A stretch of DNA of 64,000 bases from Babylonia areolata (lineage: Eukaryota > Mollusca > Gastropoda > Neogastropoda > Buccinidae), in NCBI RefSeq assembly GCF_041734735.1, contig NC_134896.1, positions 55,856,036 through 55,920,035 on the forward strand, in the 5' to 3' direction. Under the pieces are notes generated by a model. That model was given only the letters and a program-made list of their open reading frames with translations. It was not told where the DNA came from and did not search any database. Positions 33,000 to 44,095 of the stretch are shown piece after piece. The position numbers were made by a program, and so were the translations under genes. Positions within the stretch are counted from its first letter, which is position 1. Each line of letters begins with the position of its first letter.

Positions 33000-35600
33000 C
33001 AAAGAAAGATGAAATACAGACATGATAAACACAATGCAAAAATTAAAAGCACACATGCAAAATTCTACATGGAGTTATTCTTTTAAGGTGCCTTTTTTCA
33101 CAACTTTCTGAACCATCCTAATTGGTATTCTTTCATTTCTTTGCTTATCACTTACTGCAGTAGTTGATACACCTTAAAATCAATTCCTGTTCTTTGGATA
33201 TTTTTCTGCATATTCTGATTTCACCAGTGCCACACCATTTTTCTTTTCATTCCTTTTCTACTTTAAATGACTGACAGAATACCTGGATCACTGCATAAAA
33301 TAAACATCAACATGTGTCCAACCCTAAACCAAGAACAGCACACCAGCTTAAAATAATGAGCAGATTAAGTGAAAACTGAAACAAAGCTTGGCAAGTATTT
33401 CTCAAGATAAAATATAAGACACCCATGAAGAGGCTCAAACATACCTGTTTCCTTCACCATGACTGGCTGGATTGGTGTCACAATTTAACTTGGGCATACC
33501 TGGTGATAATAGCAATGCATTATAAGTGTGCAAATTTGGTTGTTGTTTTTTTTTTTTTTTTAAGGAAAGGAAAAAGAGGACAACATAAACTGGTTCTTCC
33601 AATTTATATTTTGTTTTCCCATTAAGTGTAGTATCTATAAATTATTTTTTTCTTTTTATCACCAGCTTTTGTTGTCAGACTTTTGTTAGATGGATCATTC
33701 TGTGGAGTGGTCCTGTCCCCACAGGGATACTACTATCCACACAGAAGAAGAGATGAATGAAATGGAAATTGAACACCAGAAAACAGCATTCAAACCCCCT
33801 TTTCTATAGAGACTGATTTTTTTTTTTACCATCCCAGTTAACAAATACAATACTGAAATGCCTAGAATTAGAAATGTAGAATGTAAGACACCAGAGTTCA
33901 ACAACACCTAACCGGTAACCGCCACAAGAACTTCACTGACCAAGGTGTGGAAACATTCCATGCACTGAACACCAAACTAAAGACTCTGGCCATTTGAAAT
34001 GATATACTTAAAGTAAAAACACTATAGCAGATCCTGGAAACCATAGAATTCTCAAGAGCCATCATTCAATGGAGATACTGGATACAAACTCAGGAAACTG
34101 TCTTCATCTGTGAAAAAATACTTGCACCAATTGATCCTGACCACAGCCATCAGCGACAAAAAACAACAACAAAACAAAAACAAAACAAAAAAAACAACAA
34201 AACCAGCCAACCAAAAACAACAAAAAGAACCATTTCACAGAACAGTTAACAGCTGCATACATAATGCAGATTATCCATGGTGACACTTCCATTCTCTTTT
34301 AATTCCTTCTTCAGAAAATCAAAGACTGAAGAAAGAGTTTAAATTTCTGTCTCTTCCTCTTTCATACACACAAACTCAAGAAATAATTATGATGGCAGTC
34401 TACATGACTAGGACTTTTAATCCTAGTTTAGTAATCATATCAATTCTTTTAGTGGTATAGATCTATTTCCTGAAATAAAATAAACCCTAAAAAAGAATAA
34501 ATGAAGAGTCTGTTACAGAGTTTTCTCCAGCTGAGACTCTAAGCTTACAAAAATTGTATTTCAGATCTAGATTCACTGGTAAACATACTGAGCTTCCCTG
34601 TAGTCTGCACTGAATTCAGTTTCAAATTTTGAATGGAATCTACCATGATGATATAATGAAAGTGTACAAAAACTGAGTATCACATCTTCAGACTGCTAAC
34701 AGACCGCTGGAGAGTTCTGTGGCCATCTTGGATCTTGTACATGCATATCAAACTTTTACTCCAAATCACAAACAATGCCAAAAGCAATCAACACAAGCAA
34801 AAGCAGCAAACATATGTGCTGTCCTCCATTTCTTCAGCTGATAGCCTCCATTGCTAAACCAAACTGTACAATATATGCGCAGTCAAAAAGAACAAAAAAT
34901 GAAGCAAAAAGCCCAAGAAAGAAGCCTTCTGTTTCGCACTTTCTTTCTCTCTCTATGATCTATCGCCTCGTTGCTCGAAATTTTGGAGAGCCAATCAACT
35001 TTGAGAGCACTGATCATGTAACACACCTCTGTAAGTCATGTAAACACAGAACTCTCTAGTGGTCTATTTGATGCAGAAAATAGAACGCAAACACACACAC
35101 ACAAAAAACAACAACAAAAAAACTCTGACAATCATGGTAGCAACAGGCTGTTCTTTCAGTTTCAAATTCTATCTTTGCCTGACCTTGTTGGCAATGTTAT
35201 CTTTAAAGTTTACCTTTTGTATCCTGGGATACTTTGTCAAACAGATCAGAAAGCAGTTTGGACTGTTGAGTTTTGTACTTGAGAGAGTACCGATCATAGG
35301 TTTTGGTACTCTTTAGGCTGTCCATCACTGACATAGTTCAATCGTTTACTTGAATCTGCAACAGAGTATTACTCATGTAACCATTTCTTTGAGTTTGATA
35401 TAAAAATAAGCATAACAATAAACATGCTGCTTAACATGTTTAAAAGCAAGTCAGATATAACTGGACAGAAATAAACCTCATTCAAACCGGAAAGAAATGC
35501 AGGTAATATATTAAGTAAATAAACTGCTATTAATATAATACCAACACCCATATAAGTTCACTTTTACTGAACACGTTATACCCCATGACCATGGGAATAA
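33000..35600. other. Intergenic or gene B 5' intron, no supported feature
   Basis: A/T-rich unique sequence with poly-T and AAC-type runs. No convincing exon or element was found. If gene B has an upstream exon near the CRE at 37933, this stretch is its first intron. Confidence 0.4.
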
Positions 35601-35605
35601 TTTTA

Positions 35606-35704
35606 GCAAACAATTCAAAGTGTGCACCAAACCTTAACACAATAAGATTAAAAACTTGTCAAGCACGATATGTGATACTGATTATGTGGCATGCTTCCAC
35701 TGCT
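35606..35704 (+). repeat. Direct repeat, left copy
   Basis: About 95 bp starting at 'acaattcaaagtgtgcacca', repeated at 36396 with about five differences. The pair brackets the LINE fragment. Confidence 0.85.
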
Positions 35705-35721
35705 TTGGAGAGCAGTTATAT

Positions 35722-35790
35722 TAGTAATAGTATAGTATAGTATAGTATAGTATAGCATAGTATAGTATAGCATAGTTTTGTATAGTAGTA
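35722..35790. repeat. 'tatag' pentanucleotide microsatellite
   Basis: 'tagtatagtatagtatagta' with 'catag' variants, just right of the left 95-bp direct repeat. Confidence 0.9.
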
Positions 35791-35924
35791 TTTCAGCTTA
35801 ACTTAGGCTGCAAGGCCTTTTGCTGATCTTTTGATCAGAGCTAAGTTACCTAACTGTGGAGTTAATTCTAAACGATCTTTTGATCGTATCTAAGCTTCAG
35901 CTGAGTCTGTAACTGAGTGGTGGG

Positions 35925-36396
35925 TGGCAGCGGGCACGACTTCGGTGGTTCAGAGCGGATGGCGAAGGTCTCTGCAGAACATGTGGTCTTTGAAGTCATG
36001 GTCTGTCATATTTTTGAAGCTGTTGAGTGTTTTTGCATTTACCACATTGTTGTCCAAGTTGTTCCAATTGTCCACTGCTCTGATCGTGAAAAAGTTTTGT
36101 CAGAGACTCATGCTGCAGAACTGTTTCTTGAGTTTGTAACTGTGACCCCTGGTGGGTCCATTTGGATTTAGAATGAAAGGAGAGGCGCACTTCTACAGTC
36201 CATGCGTATATTTGTATATCTCAATTAAATCACCTCTTATTCTTCTACTGGGTTACCAGTAATTTTCTGCCTCTTCTCACAGTCCACGTTGTGTAGTCCA
36301 GGAATACACTTTGTAGCCCAACATAGTACATTTTCAATTTGGTTCTTGTATTTTTCATAATATGGCCCCCAAGCACAGTTCGCGAACTCAAAGTAA
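35925..36396 (-). mobile_element. LINE fragment: 3' end of a second non-LTR element
   Basis: Minus-strand pieces KYKNQIENVLCWATKCIPGL, RGDLIEIYKYTHGL, then TRGHSYKLKKQFCSMSL and TIRAVDNWNNLDNNVVNAKT, the usual end of a CR1/Jockey-like ORF. Several stops and frame shifts. Direct repeats of about 95 bp flank it. Confidence 0.75.
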
Positions 36397-36492
36397 AAAC
36401 AATTCAAAGTGTGCACCAAACCTTAACACAATAAGATTAAAAACTTGTCGAGCATGATATGTGATATTGATTATGTCGCGTGCTTCCATTAC
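36396..36492 (+). repeat. Direct repeat, right copy
   Basis: Matches 35606-35704 with a few substitutions (for example caagc/cgagc, cacg/catg). Confidence 0.85.
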
Positions 36493-36504
36493 CTTGTTGT
36501 TTTA

Positions 36505-36538
36505 TCTATAATAATAATAATAATAAAGATAAAAAGGA

Positions 36539-36570
<32 letters not shown>

Positions 36571-36572
36571 TA
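36505..36572. repeat. (AAT)n and (AGT)n microsatellites
   Basis: 'aataataataataataa' followed by 'agtagtagtagtagtagtag', just after the right 95-bp repeat. AAT/AGT tails are usual at the 3' ends of non-LTR elements. Confidence 0.85.
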
Positions 36573-36659
36573 GGCACTGGCATTTGATTGCCTAGGCCTC
36601 ACAGCCTTTTTTATGTCCCCTTCAATATTGGTCTCCTTTTATTTGTGGGATACATATAT

Positions 36660-37445
36660 GTTTTCTTTTACATGTTCTGCAAAATCACTCATCAAAGTTA
36701 GTAAATTTTTCTTTTAAATTGATGTTCATGTCAAGGAGATTTTTGAACACATTAGTATTTTGTGCAAGTTTAGTTTCGATTGCTAGTGCATTCCATATTT
36801 GTGCAATTCTGTTAGCTAATGAATTTTTCCTTAGGTTAGTATTAGAGTGCTCTTTACAAATTTTCATCATTGAATTTCTTGTACTCTCAAAATCTTACAT
36901 TCTAAAAATATTATTCACATTGACTTCATTATAGCAATTTAACATTTTGTATGTTTCTATTAAACCCCCTCTTAGCCTTCTCCCCTTTAATGAATGCAGA
37001 TTTAAGTATATAAGTCTCTGCTGATAGCTCATAGATTTGCATTCTTTTAATATTTTAGTTGCTCTTCTTTGTACCCTTTCTACAGCTATAGTCTCTTGAG
37101 GTATGGGTGCCACACAATATTACTATATTCCACTTGTGACCTAACTAATGCTTTATACAGTTTAAGAAATATATCTTTATCTAAATACATAAATGTTCTC
37201 TTAATTATTCCTATCATCTGGTTGGCTTTATTTATTATATTCTGTATATGTATGTCAAAAGACAGTTTATTATCAGAAACTATGCCAAGGTCTTTCTCAC
37301 TTTGACATTTTTCAATGTCCTGAGTGGTTTCTTCAATTATCATATGGTATTTGTTTTCTGGATTTTTTCTTCCCATGTGCATTACTTTACACTTTGATAG
37401 TTAAAACTTAAAATATAGATTCCATCTATCAGTCCAGTCTTGTAA
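36660..37445 (-). mobile_element. LINE fragment: C-terminal reverse-transcriptase region (CR1/Jockey-like)
   Basis: On the minus strand, in order, the frames give KCKVMHMG-like and DLGIVSDNKLSFDIHIQNII, then LYKALVRSQVEYSNIVWHPY, then ERVQRRATKILKECKSMSYQ, then SLANRIAQIWNALAIETKLA. This is the conserved end of non-LTR reverse transcriptases after the catalytic domain. The frame changes at least twice and one stop interrupts the start, so it is dead. The 5' portion with the catalytic YADD is absent. Very A/T-rich. Confidence 0.82.
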
Positions 37446-37932
37446 CTTATAGCCTATAAGTTATAAAGGGAATCAAACCACAATGCAACCCACAATTGAA
37501 GCAAATGCAATCGTTTTAATTCGAGAAAGGGCGTAAAAGGACCGGGAGGCTTATGAAATGTATTCCAACTGCCTGCCCGTACTTCTCCCATAAATTTGCT
37601 TTCGAAATCAGATATCCATGAGATGTCCAATTAAAAAAAAAATCACAAAGAGATCAATAATGAATCACGAACGAACATATACTTACATACTTCTAATCTC
37701 CTTCCAATTCAGCACCGAAAAAAACTAAAACAACCCAACAACAAAATAAAACACAACTTCAATAAGTTAAATAAACTGTCAAGTAGTCTTCTCCCTAACG
37801 GCAGGCCGTGCGCCTCTGACTGACGGAAGCTGCTGTTTTCGGCAACTCTGCGAAAATAAAATAAAATGAATTTGATTGGATAAAACCGCTCGAGGTTTGC
37901 AGACGACAGCTTGGCTGGCTGATATCTGGCTG

Positions 37933-37940
37933 TGACGTCA
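37933..37940. promoter_or_regulatory. Perfect CRE palindrome TGACGTCA upstream of gene C
   Basis: A full 8-bp cAMP-response element palindrome in a locally CpG-richer stretch, about 110 bp before the gene C ATG. CREB/ATF proteins bind this sequence. Its place at the start of a gene divergent from gene B suggests a promoter, perhaps bidirectional, but the 5' end of gene B has not been located. Confidence 0.5.
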
Positions 37941-38051
37941 CGGAGTGCACCGGCGCTCTTATTTCAAATACAGTGCAAAATAGTTTCTCAGTCGGAAACA
38001 TTTCCTGTTTACGAAGAGCGGGTGCGCATAGTTTGGCAGAATGAGAAAATA

Positions 38052-38193
38052 ATGGCGAGTGGCCGTTACCCGGTTCATGAATCACCGTGTCAGTTTGTTC
38101 CGGCCACACCCTCACTTTTCCAACAGAGGTGTCGTAGATCTAGATCCCCGGCTGCAGAAGTTCCAGCCTCGCCGTTCAGCATACATTGTGAAT
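38052..38193 (+). CDS. Gene C exon 1 (3' end uncertain)
   Basis: It encodes MASGRYPVHESPCQFVPATP, then SLFQQRCRRSRSPAAEVPAS and PFSIH. The frame stays open to a stop after 38228. To join exon 2 a phase-1 donor is needed. T/GTGAAT (38188) and T/GTGATT (38194) both fit, and neither is strong. Confidence 0.55.
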
Positions 38194-40879
38194 GTGATTT
38201 ATTTGTGTCCGTTCGAAGGCATTATTGAATTGTCATGCGATTTTCAGTTTGGGACATGCACTAATTATGGTTGTTTGTAGTCATGTGATTTTGAGCAGTG
38301 AAACATAGGTCAGTTTAGGGAGAACAAAACAGCAAGATAGCACACACATTCACACACACACACACACTCTCTCTCTCTCACATGCGCACACATTGAGTTA
38401 TTTCTCTTGTTACATTAACAACGATGTACATCTCTTTCAGTTTACGAAGTCTGTTTTAAGTAATTTTCCATCAGAGATAGACATTTCAGGTATGTTTGAC
38501 AGAACGTTTGTGAGTGTACTTAAAAAAAAGTTTTGTTTATTGTAGTCCATGCTGATTTTGTGTAGCTGCTTGATAAAATACTCTAATCAGCTCGTCAAAG
38601 TGCAATTAAATCAGTCATGAATATTGGGGCAAACGTCGTCAATATATCCGACAGTGCAGTCAATGGTGGTGTGTTCTTTGAATTTTTGGGGTTTTTTTTT
38701 TCAACAATTTTGTAATTCCCCATCATTCACCCATCCATTACACAAATCTTACATTCATACATCAACATCTTCCTGCTGTGGTCATTATACAGTACTTTGA
38801 AATTAATTGACACTTGCATCTGTTCTCCATCTGTTGCACTCACAGTGACATGTACTATAGCGTGGACTTTATTTCAGATAACAGCTCACCCAGTCCACTT
38901 CTTGGGCCATTAACTGTCCAGGGTGGCATTGCAAGCCTTGCTCAGGCAGGAACAAGAGTTCGTGCCACGGAGATGGAGTATGGTGAACAGGTCCTGTTTT
39001 TGCAAGACATGTCTAGCACTCCCGTGTTTACAGGTAGGTACATGTATTTAGAAATGTGGTTTTTCTAAGATATGGGAGGGAGGAGAGGCCAAGGCAGGGG
39101 AGGAGCAATGGATAGCGTGCCATGGTTATGTGGATAGGATTGTGGGTTAACTGGTATGTGGAGTGGAGTGATGGCCTAGAGGTAACGCGTCCGCCTAGGA
39201 AGCAAGAGAATCTGAGCGCGCTGGTTCGAATCACAGCTCGGCCACCAATATTTTCTCCCCCTCCACTAGACCTTGAGTGGTGTCCTGGACACTAGTCATT
39301 CGGATGAGACGATAAAGTGAGGTCCCGTGTGCAGCATGCACTTATTGCACGTAAAAGAACCCATGATAAGATAAGAAAAACAAATCAAACTGCATGCAGG
39401 AAAAAAAAAAAGAGTGGATCTGTAATGTAGCGATACGCTCTCCCTGGGGAGAGCAACCTGAATTTCACACAGAGAAATCTGTTGTGATAAAAAGGAATAC
39501 AAATACTAAAATGTGTTTTCATGGTGGGCGAGTGGCCGTTACCAAGTGGGCAAAATACTGCCATCTGGATCAATCTGATCATGTTGAAATGTTGGTGCCA
39601 TAGGAATGGGACACAAAAAATGGGTTTGATTTTATTCAAGGGATTACGGTTACTTCTCATTCTTCAAACTGAGCAAATGAAATGTTGTGAGTGTGCGTGT
39701 GTGCATGTAAGTTGGTGGATTGGCGGACTTTATTGCAGAATGCTCAGGTGGAGTTGGTTCTACTGACTTCTGTGGACTTTCTCTAAAATTTTACTTCCGA
39801 CAGATGTTTTCACTGAACAAGTAAAGCCACATATAAAAACAAATCACTGTAGAAAATAAATCTTCAGAGAAAAGTGTTTAAACCCCACCAGTGTTTCCAT
39901 TTGGATTTCAACAAAGTGGATAGGTATACCAGTAAAATATTTGAGGACAGTCTGGTTTGGTGTATTGCAATGGTGCTACATAGAGCTGAAGCATATGGCA
40001 AAAAAAAAGAAAACAAAAGAAAACAGAAAGGGAGGTGGGGGGTGGGGCTCTTAAGATGCACACATAATTGTGGTAATCCTCAAAACAACCAGTTTACAAA
40101 ACATACACATTGATGTGTGTTTATGTGTGTGTGTGTGTGCGTGCGTGAGCCAGTGATCCAGCTTCTTTACAAAGCTGTATGCACTGAGAGAGAGAAAGAG
40201 AGAGAGATCGAGTGGCCAGGGTTCTTTTCCACTTTTTTTGCAAGCTTGCAACTCCTGAGTTTACCATGAAGATATCAGGGAGCACAGACAGTACGTTATG
40301 TGGGTCAAGCTGCTGTTTTGGCCATAATTATTTAATTTGTCTCACTGATGGGGTAGTGGTGTTGGTTTTTTTTTCTCTTTGTTTTTTTCTTTCTTTCTTT
40401 TTTATTGGACAATCAACGAGCCAACATTGAACAAGTTCAAGCCACACCTGTTACGAAAGCAAGATCAACACAAGACATGTGACAGTTGACCTCATCATTG
40501 TTGGGTAAGTGGTGGTTTGTTTATGTCATTGTTGGGTAAGTGGTGGTTTGTTTATTTGTTTCTTTTGGATGAGTTTTTTTTTTTTCCAGACCCTCAACGA
40601 ACCAACATCGAACAGCAAGTTCCAGCCACACCTGTTAGGAACACAAGATCAACACAAGATATGTCCGGGTTGACCTCATCTTTGTCGCCACCATCTCCAG
40701 AAAATCTTGATGACAGATTGGTCCCTAACTGTGATGTCAGCAGGGAGCCCAGCCAATTGCGAGGCAAGAAGCAGAAGCAACGTTCTCGTATGTTGCTTTC
40801 TTCCCATAGTCTGCCTGGACAGTCTGAGGATGAACGCTTCAGTCTGTTTTCTGGATCAGATGATGACATTTTCCTGTAA
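38052..40879 (+). CDS. Gene C: unrecognised small protein of about 190 codons, three exons
   Basis: Exon 1 starts at ATG 38052 (MASGRYPVHESPCQFVPATP). Exon 2 is 38878-39033 and exon 3 is 40590-40879, ending in TAA. Exons 2 and 3 join in phase 1. The end of exon 1 is unresolved: two phase-1 GT sites lie at 38188 and 38194. The product has a Ser/Arg patch (RCRRSRSPAAEV), a more ordered middle (SLAQAGTRVRATEMEYGEQV), a basic KKQKQRSR cluster and an acidic tail (SGSDDDIFL). It has no signal peptide or membrane segment and resembles a short nuclear protein, but no family is recognised. A 4-codon upstream ORF (ATG 38041) precedes the start. The gene is divergent from gene B. Confidence 0.68.
38878..39033 (+). 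CDS. Gene C exon 2
   Basis: 156 nt between acceptor CTTTATTTCAG and donor ACAG/GTAGGT, phase 1 at both ends. It encodes NSSPSPLLGPLTVQGGIASL, then AQAGTRVRATEMEYGEQVLF and QDMSSTPVFT. Confidence 0.72.
39168..39512 (+). mobile_element. SINE family B copy with an internal deletion
   Basis: Very similar to the copy at 29055 but lacking about 50 bp between 'agaacccatg' and 'gataagaaaaacaaatcaaa'. It lies in gene C intron 2, sense strand, and is the youngest-looking family B copy here. Confidence 0.82.
40408..40501 (+). pseudogene. Decayed tandem copy of gene C exon 3 (5' part)
   Basis: About 94 bp align with 40589-40685: 'caacgagccaacattgaaca', 'gccacacctgttacgaaagc', 'aagatcaacacaagacatgt', 'gttgacctcatcattgttg'. 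The splice-acceptor AG is lost, there is a 3-bp deletion, and an in-frame TGA follows 'gacatg'. It is probably a non-functional exon duplicate within intron 2. Confidence 0.8.
40495..40556 (+). repeat. 31-bp perfect tandem duplication
   Basis: 'tcattgttgggtaagtggtg' plus 'gtttgtttat' occurs twice in a row with only the last base different. It lies between the decayed and the intact exon copies of gene C. Confidence 0.9.
40590..40879 (+). CDS. Gene C exon 3 (terminal)
   Basis: 290 nt, acceptor TTTTTTTTTCCAG, phase 1 in. It encodes DPQRTNIEQQVPATPVRNTR, SLSPPSPENLDDRLVPNCDV and KKQKQRSRMLLSSHSLPG, ending FSLFSGSDDDIFL and TAA. Its first 95 nt exist as a decayed copy just upstream (40408-40501). 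The nearest clear AATAAA on this strand is about 1.2 kb downstream, near 42080. Confidence 0.75.
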
Positions 40880-40929
40880 AGAAATGCCTGCTGCAAAGAC
40901 ACTGTATAAACTGGAAGTGATGGGGGTCG

Positions 40930-42715
40930 GGTGGTAAGTGGGAGGTGTGTGTGTGTGGGGGGGGGTGGAGTGGGTGGTGGCAGGGGGGGTAGTGTTAATT
41001 TGAAATAACATGTTTTATTAATAATGGAGGCAAGTTTGAGTGCGTTTGCTGTTTTTGTTGGGTTTTATTTATTTACCACTTAAGGGTTATAATAATTAGA
41101 ATGTCTTTTTATTGTTTCAGCTCAATTCTTTTGCGTTTGGTCATAGACATTTTTTGTCTCTGTTTTACCTTTGAATAATGCAGTAATATGTTCTGTTTGT
41201 TGCCATTCATTGATGCTGCTTCATAAAAGCTTCCCCCACCCCCCATGTAATCTCCACACAGTGATATGATCATAATATATAGGCCTGCAAGCGAGACCAT
41301 GTTGTGTATTCATCATTGTTTCTATCTGTTTGAGATGTGTGTCTGCACTGCCCAGATTCATCATTCTGTCACTTTTGGAGATGTGATGACTGACATGTAC
41401 AGCCTTGTCATTGCTCAAGCTGCCAGCATGACTTTAAAGAACATGCATGAAAGAATTATTTTCATGGCAGTTACAACACATGTCAGTTTATATCGGCTCT
41501 GAAAACTGACAGAAACATTTTATGAACAAAAGACATCTCAGGATCCACCGCAGACACACACACACACACGCGTGCACAAATTCACTCACACACACACCGA
41601 AGTTATCTGTTGGCAAGTGTTGTTTTATCAAAGGGCTCGTAGTGTAAATCGTGTTTTCAAGTTGATACCACTGGAATACTTTTATGACTGCACACACAGT
41701 TTACAATCGACATGTCAGTGAAATAGAAAAACTGTAAGTAAAAAAAAAAAAAAAAAAAAAGAAAGAAAAAAAGACTTTTTATTACCAACATATCAAAACC
41801 TCCATTGGAACTTTTTAAACAATTTGATAGCACACGGTGATTTCAGTTCAGGCACACAAATTACACAGTGATTGCAAATCGCACACATTGATTACAAATC
41901 GTACACAGTTATTAAAATCACACAACCAGAGTTCGATTTTTGTCTCAAACTGCATAGTCACAAACAAATTTCATCAAGAAAATGTGACAGTGGTCACAAT
42001 ATTTCTTTCGTCACTTGATACAGTGTAGTTATGGAAGAAAAACAGCTGGGCTAATACATGAAATAAGACATCATGAAATAAAACAAACTTATAATATTAA
42101 CAAATGGAAAAGAAAAGAAAAATGATAGAGACCAATCTGATTATGTTTTAACTGCACAGATCGCTCACCTTTATTCTAAAAAAAAAAAAAAAAAGATTAG
42201 AAAGGCACAGTGAAAGTGTTCGTTTTTTCTGAAGAAAGTATGCGAACATACTTTTCATAACTGATTTTTCTGAATCATTAAGTCATGGTTTTTATGCTTT
42301 CTGAAGAAAGTGTCTGAACATATAATTGATTTTCCTGATTGTTTAAAGGAAGCATTTCTCGAAACTCAAAGTGATTGTTTAAAGGAAGCATTTCTCGAAA
42401 CTCAAAGTGAAACAATCAACAGTCTATTTTTCCTGACAGACACATGATCATGATGATGCGAAGACCATTCATAAAACAAAGGCAGAATCATTATCATGGT
42501 CCTATTATGTTAAAGTGACAAACACACAAGAGAGTATGGTTCTCTTTTCTCTGAATAATTTGGCTTTTTTACGCCCCTCCCTGCTGTCCCCCTCTATGTG
42601 TTAAAAATGTATGCTGTCACATGACCTGCAAAGACACGTCTGAATCAGATCCAACCTGTTTGTGGCTCCCCTCTTGGTTTGTGGATCAGGAGTGTTATTT
42701 TGCACACAGTAAACA
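40930..42715. other. Downstream flank of gene C, no supported gene
   Basis: G-rich runs near 40950-40990, a CA tract near 41555, A-runs at 41740 and 42178, and a perfect 33-bp duplication of 'gattgtttaaaggaagcatt tctcgaaactcaa' at about 42340-42405. AATAAA near 42080 could end the gene C transcript. Confidence 0.45.
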
Positions 42716-43112
42716 CAGTGATCCAATGACCTAGTGGTAATATGTCTGACTAGGAAGCAAGTGTCCACGAGTTGGTTCCCTCCCAGACAGATAACTATAC
42801 TCCCCAATTAGACCTTGAGAAGTGGTCTTGGTTCTTGTCTTTGGGGTGATACAATAAAGTGACTTCCTGTGTGCAGTTTGCACTCAGAACACGTAAAAGA
42901 AGCCACTGCAACAAGACAGCTGTCCCTGACAAAATTCTGCAGAAAAATCCATTTTGACAGGAAAACATACACTAGCAAACAGAACAAGGAAAAGGTAAAA
43001 GGGTAGTGCCGGATTGTGGCAACATGCTCTCTCCTTGGACAGCATCCTCAATTCCACGCAGAGAGAGAAATCTGCAGTGGCCAAAGTACACTTCAGTTCA
43101 AATACAGTATGA
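42716..43112 (+). mobile_element. SINE family B, diverged copy
   Basis: 'tgacctagtggtaatatgtc' head, 'cacgtaaaagaagccactgc' middle and 'cgcagagagagaaatctgca' 3' part align with family B along its whole length, with many changes. Confidence 0.72.
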
Positions 43113-43394
43113 TACAATTATGATAGAGCTACTAAAACTATGACAGAGTGCAAAAACATGACAAAAAAACGTTCAGTAAGTTTGAAGCCTTGCGCACATA
43201 TGAGTGAAAGTGCTGGTAGTTGTGCACCTTCAGAACTCACAGAAGTTACCTGTTCTTTTAAAAAAATTTTTTTTGCTAATTATAACAAGTTTGAAATAAA
43301 ACGGTGTCATCAGTGAATATGAATGTTTGGCAAATTTGAAAAAAAGTGAAAAATTTATATTTAAAAACACATCATATACTTATATTTGCTGATT

Positions 43395-43890
43395 CAGAAG
43401 AGAAGAAACTATCATTGCTATGTGTAAACCAGTAGAATTAGGAGCGATAGCTGATTCAGATGAGAAGAAATTATCATCGCCATGTGTAACGCCAGTAGAT
43501 TTTGGAGCAATAACTGATTCAAAAGAGAAGAAACTATCATCGCCATGTTTAACACCAGTAGAACTAGGAGTGATAGTGGATTCAAAAGAGGAGAAAGTAT
43601 CATCAGTGAGAGTAACACCAGTAGAACTAGGTGCGACAATTGATTCAAAAGAGAAGAAACTATCATCTCCGAGAAACAATAGAACTTGAAGCGACAGCTG
43701 ATTCAAATGAAAAGAAACTATAATTGCCGAGTGTAACACCGGTAGAACTAGAAGTGATAGTTAATTCAAAAGAGAATGAATTATCATCATGTCACTGCCC
43801 TGTGTAACACCAGTAGAACTAGGAGCGACAGCTGATTCAAAAGAAAAAAGAAACTATCATTGTTGAGTGAGTGTAACACCAGTAGAACCA
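43395..43890. repeat. 63-bp minisatellite just downstream of the gene D stop
   Basis: Unit begins 'aacaccagtagaactaggag', then 'cgatagctgattcaaaagag' and 'aagaaactatcatcgccatg', about eight copies. 63 bp gives a 21-residue period, and both strands have open frames over part of it. It lies in the likely 3' UTR of gene D. Confidence 0.93.
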
Positions 43891-43926
43891 GTTGCTACAG
43901 CGGAGCCTTGGCAGAGAGCGAGGACG

Positions 43927-44095
43927 TCACAAGTCCAGGGTGGGGGTGCGGTGGAGGTCCAGGGAAGAACTGGGCTGAGGGCTGGAGAGCTGGTGACGAC
44001 GGGGCTGGGTGGGGGTGCCCCAAGCTTCTGTTGGGGCCCGCTGTAAGGTCGGGGCATTGGTCTCCCCTGTGTTCTGAACCACTCGACCCGAACCC
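43927..44095 (-). CDS. Gene D terminal exon: cytoplasmic tail
   Basis: Acceptor CATATGTTTTCAG, phase 2 in. It encodes GSGRVVQNTGETNAPTLQRA, then PTEAWGTPTQPRRHQLSSPQ and SSSLDLHRTPTLDL, then TGA. Pro/Ser/Thr-rich with possible SH3 or kinase sites; no known motif is claimed. A second frame (VEWFRTQGRPMPRPYSGPQQ) is also open here but does not match the upstream phase. Confidence 0.68.
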
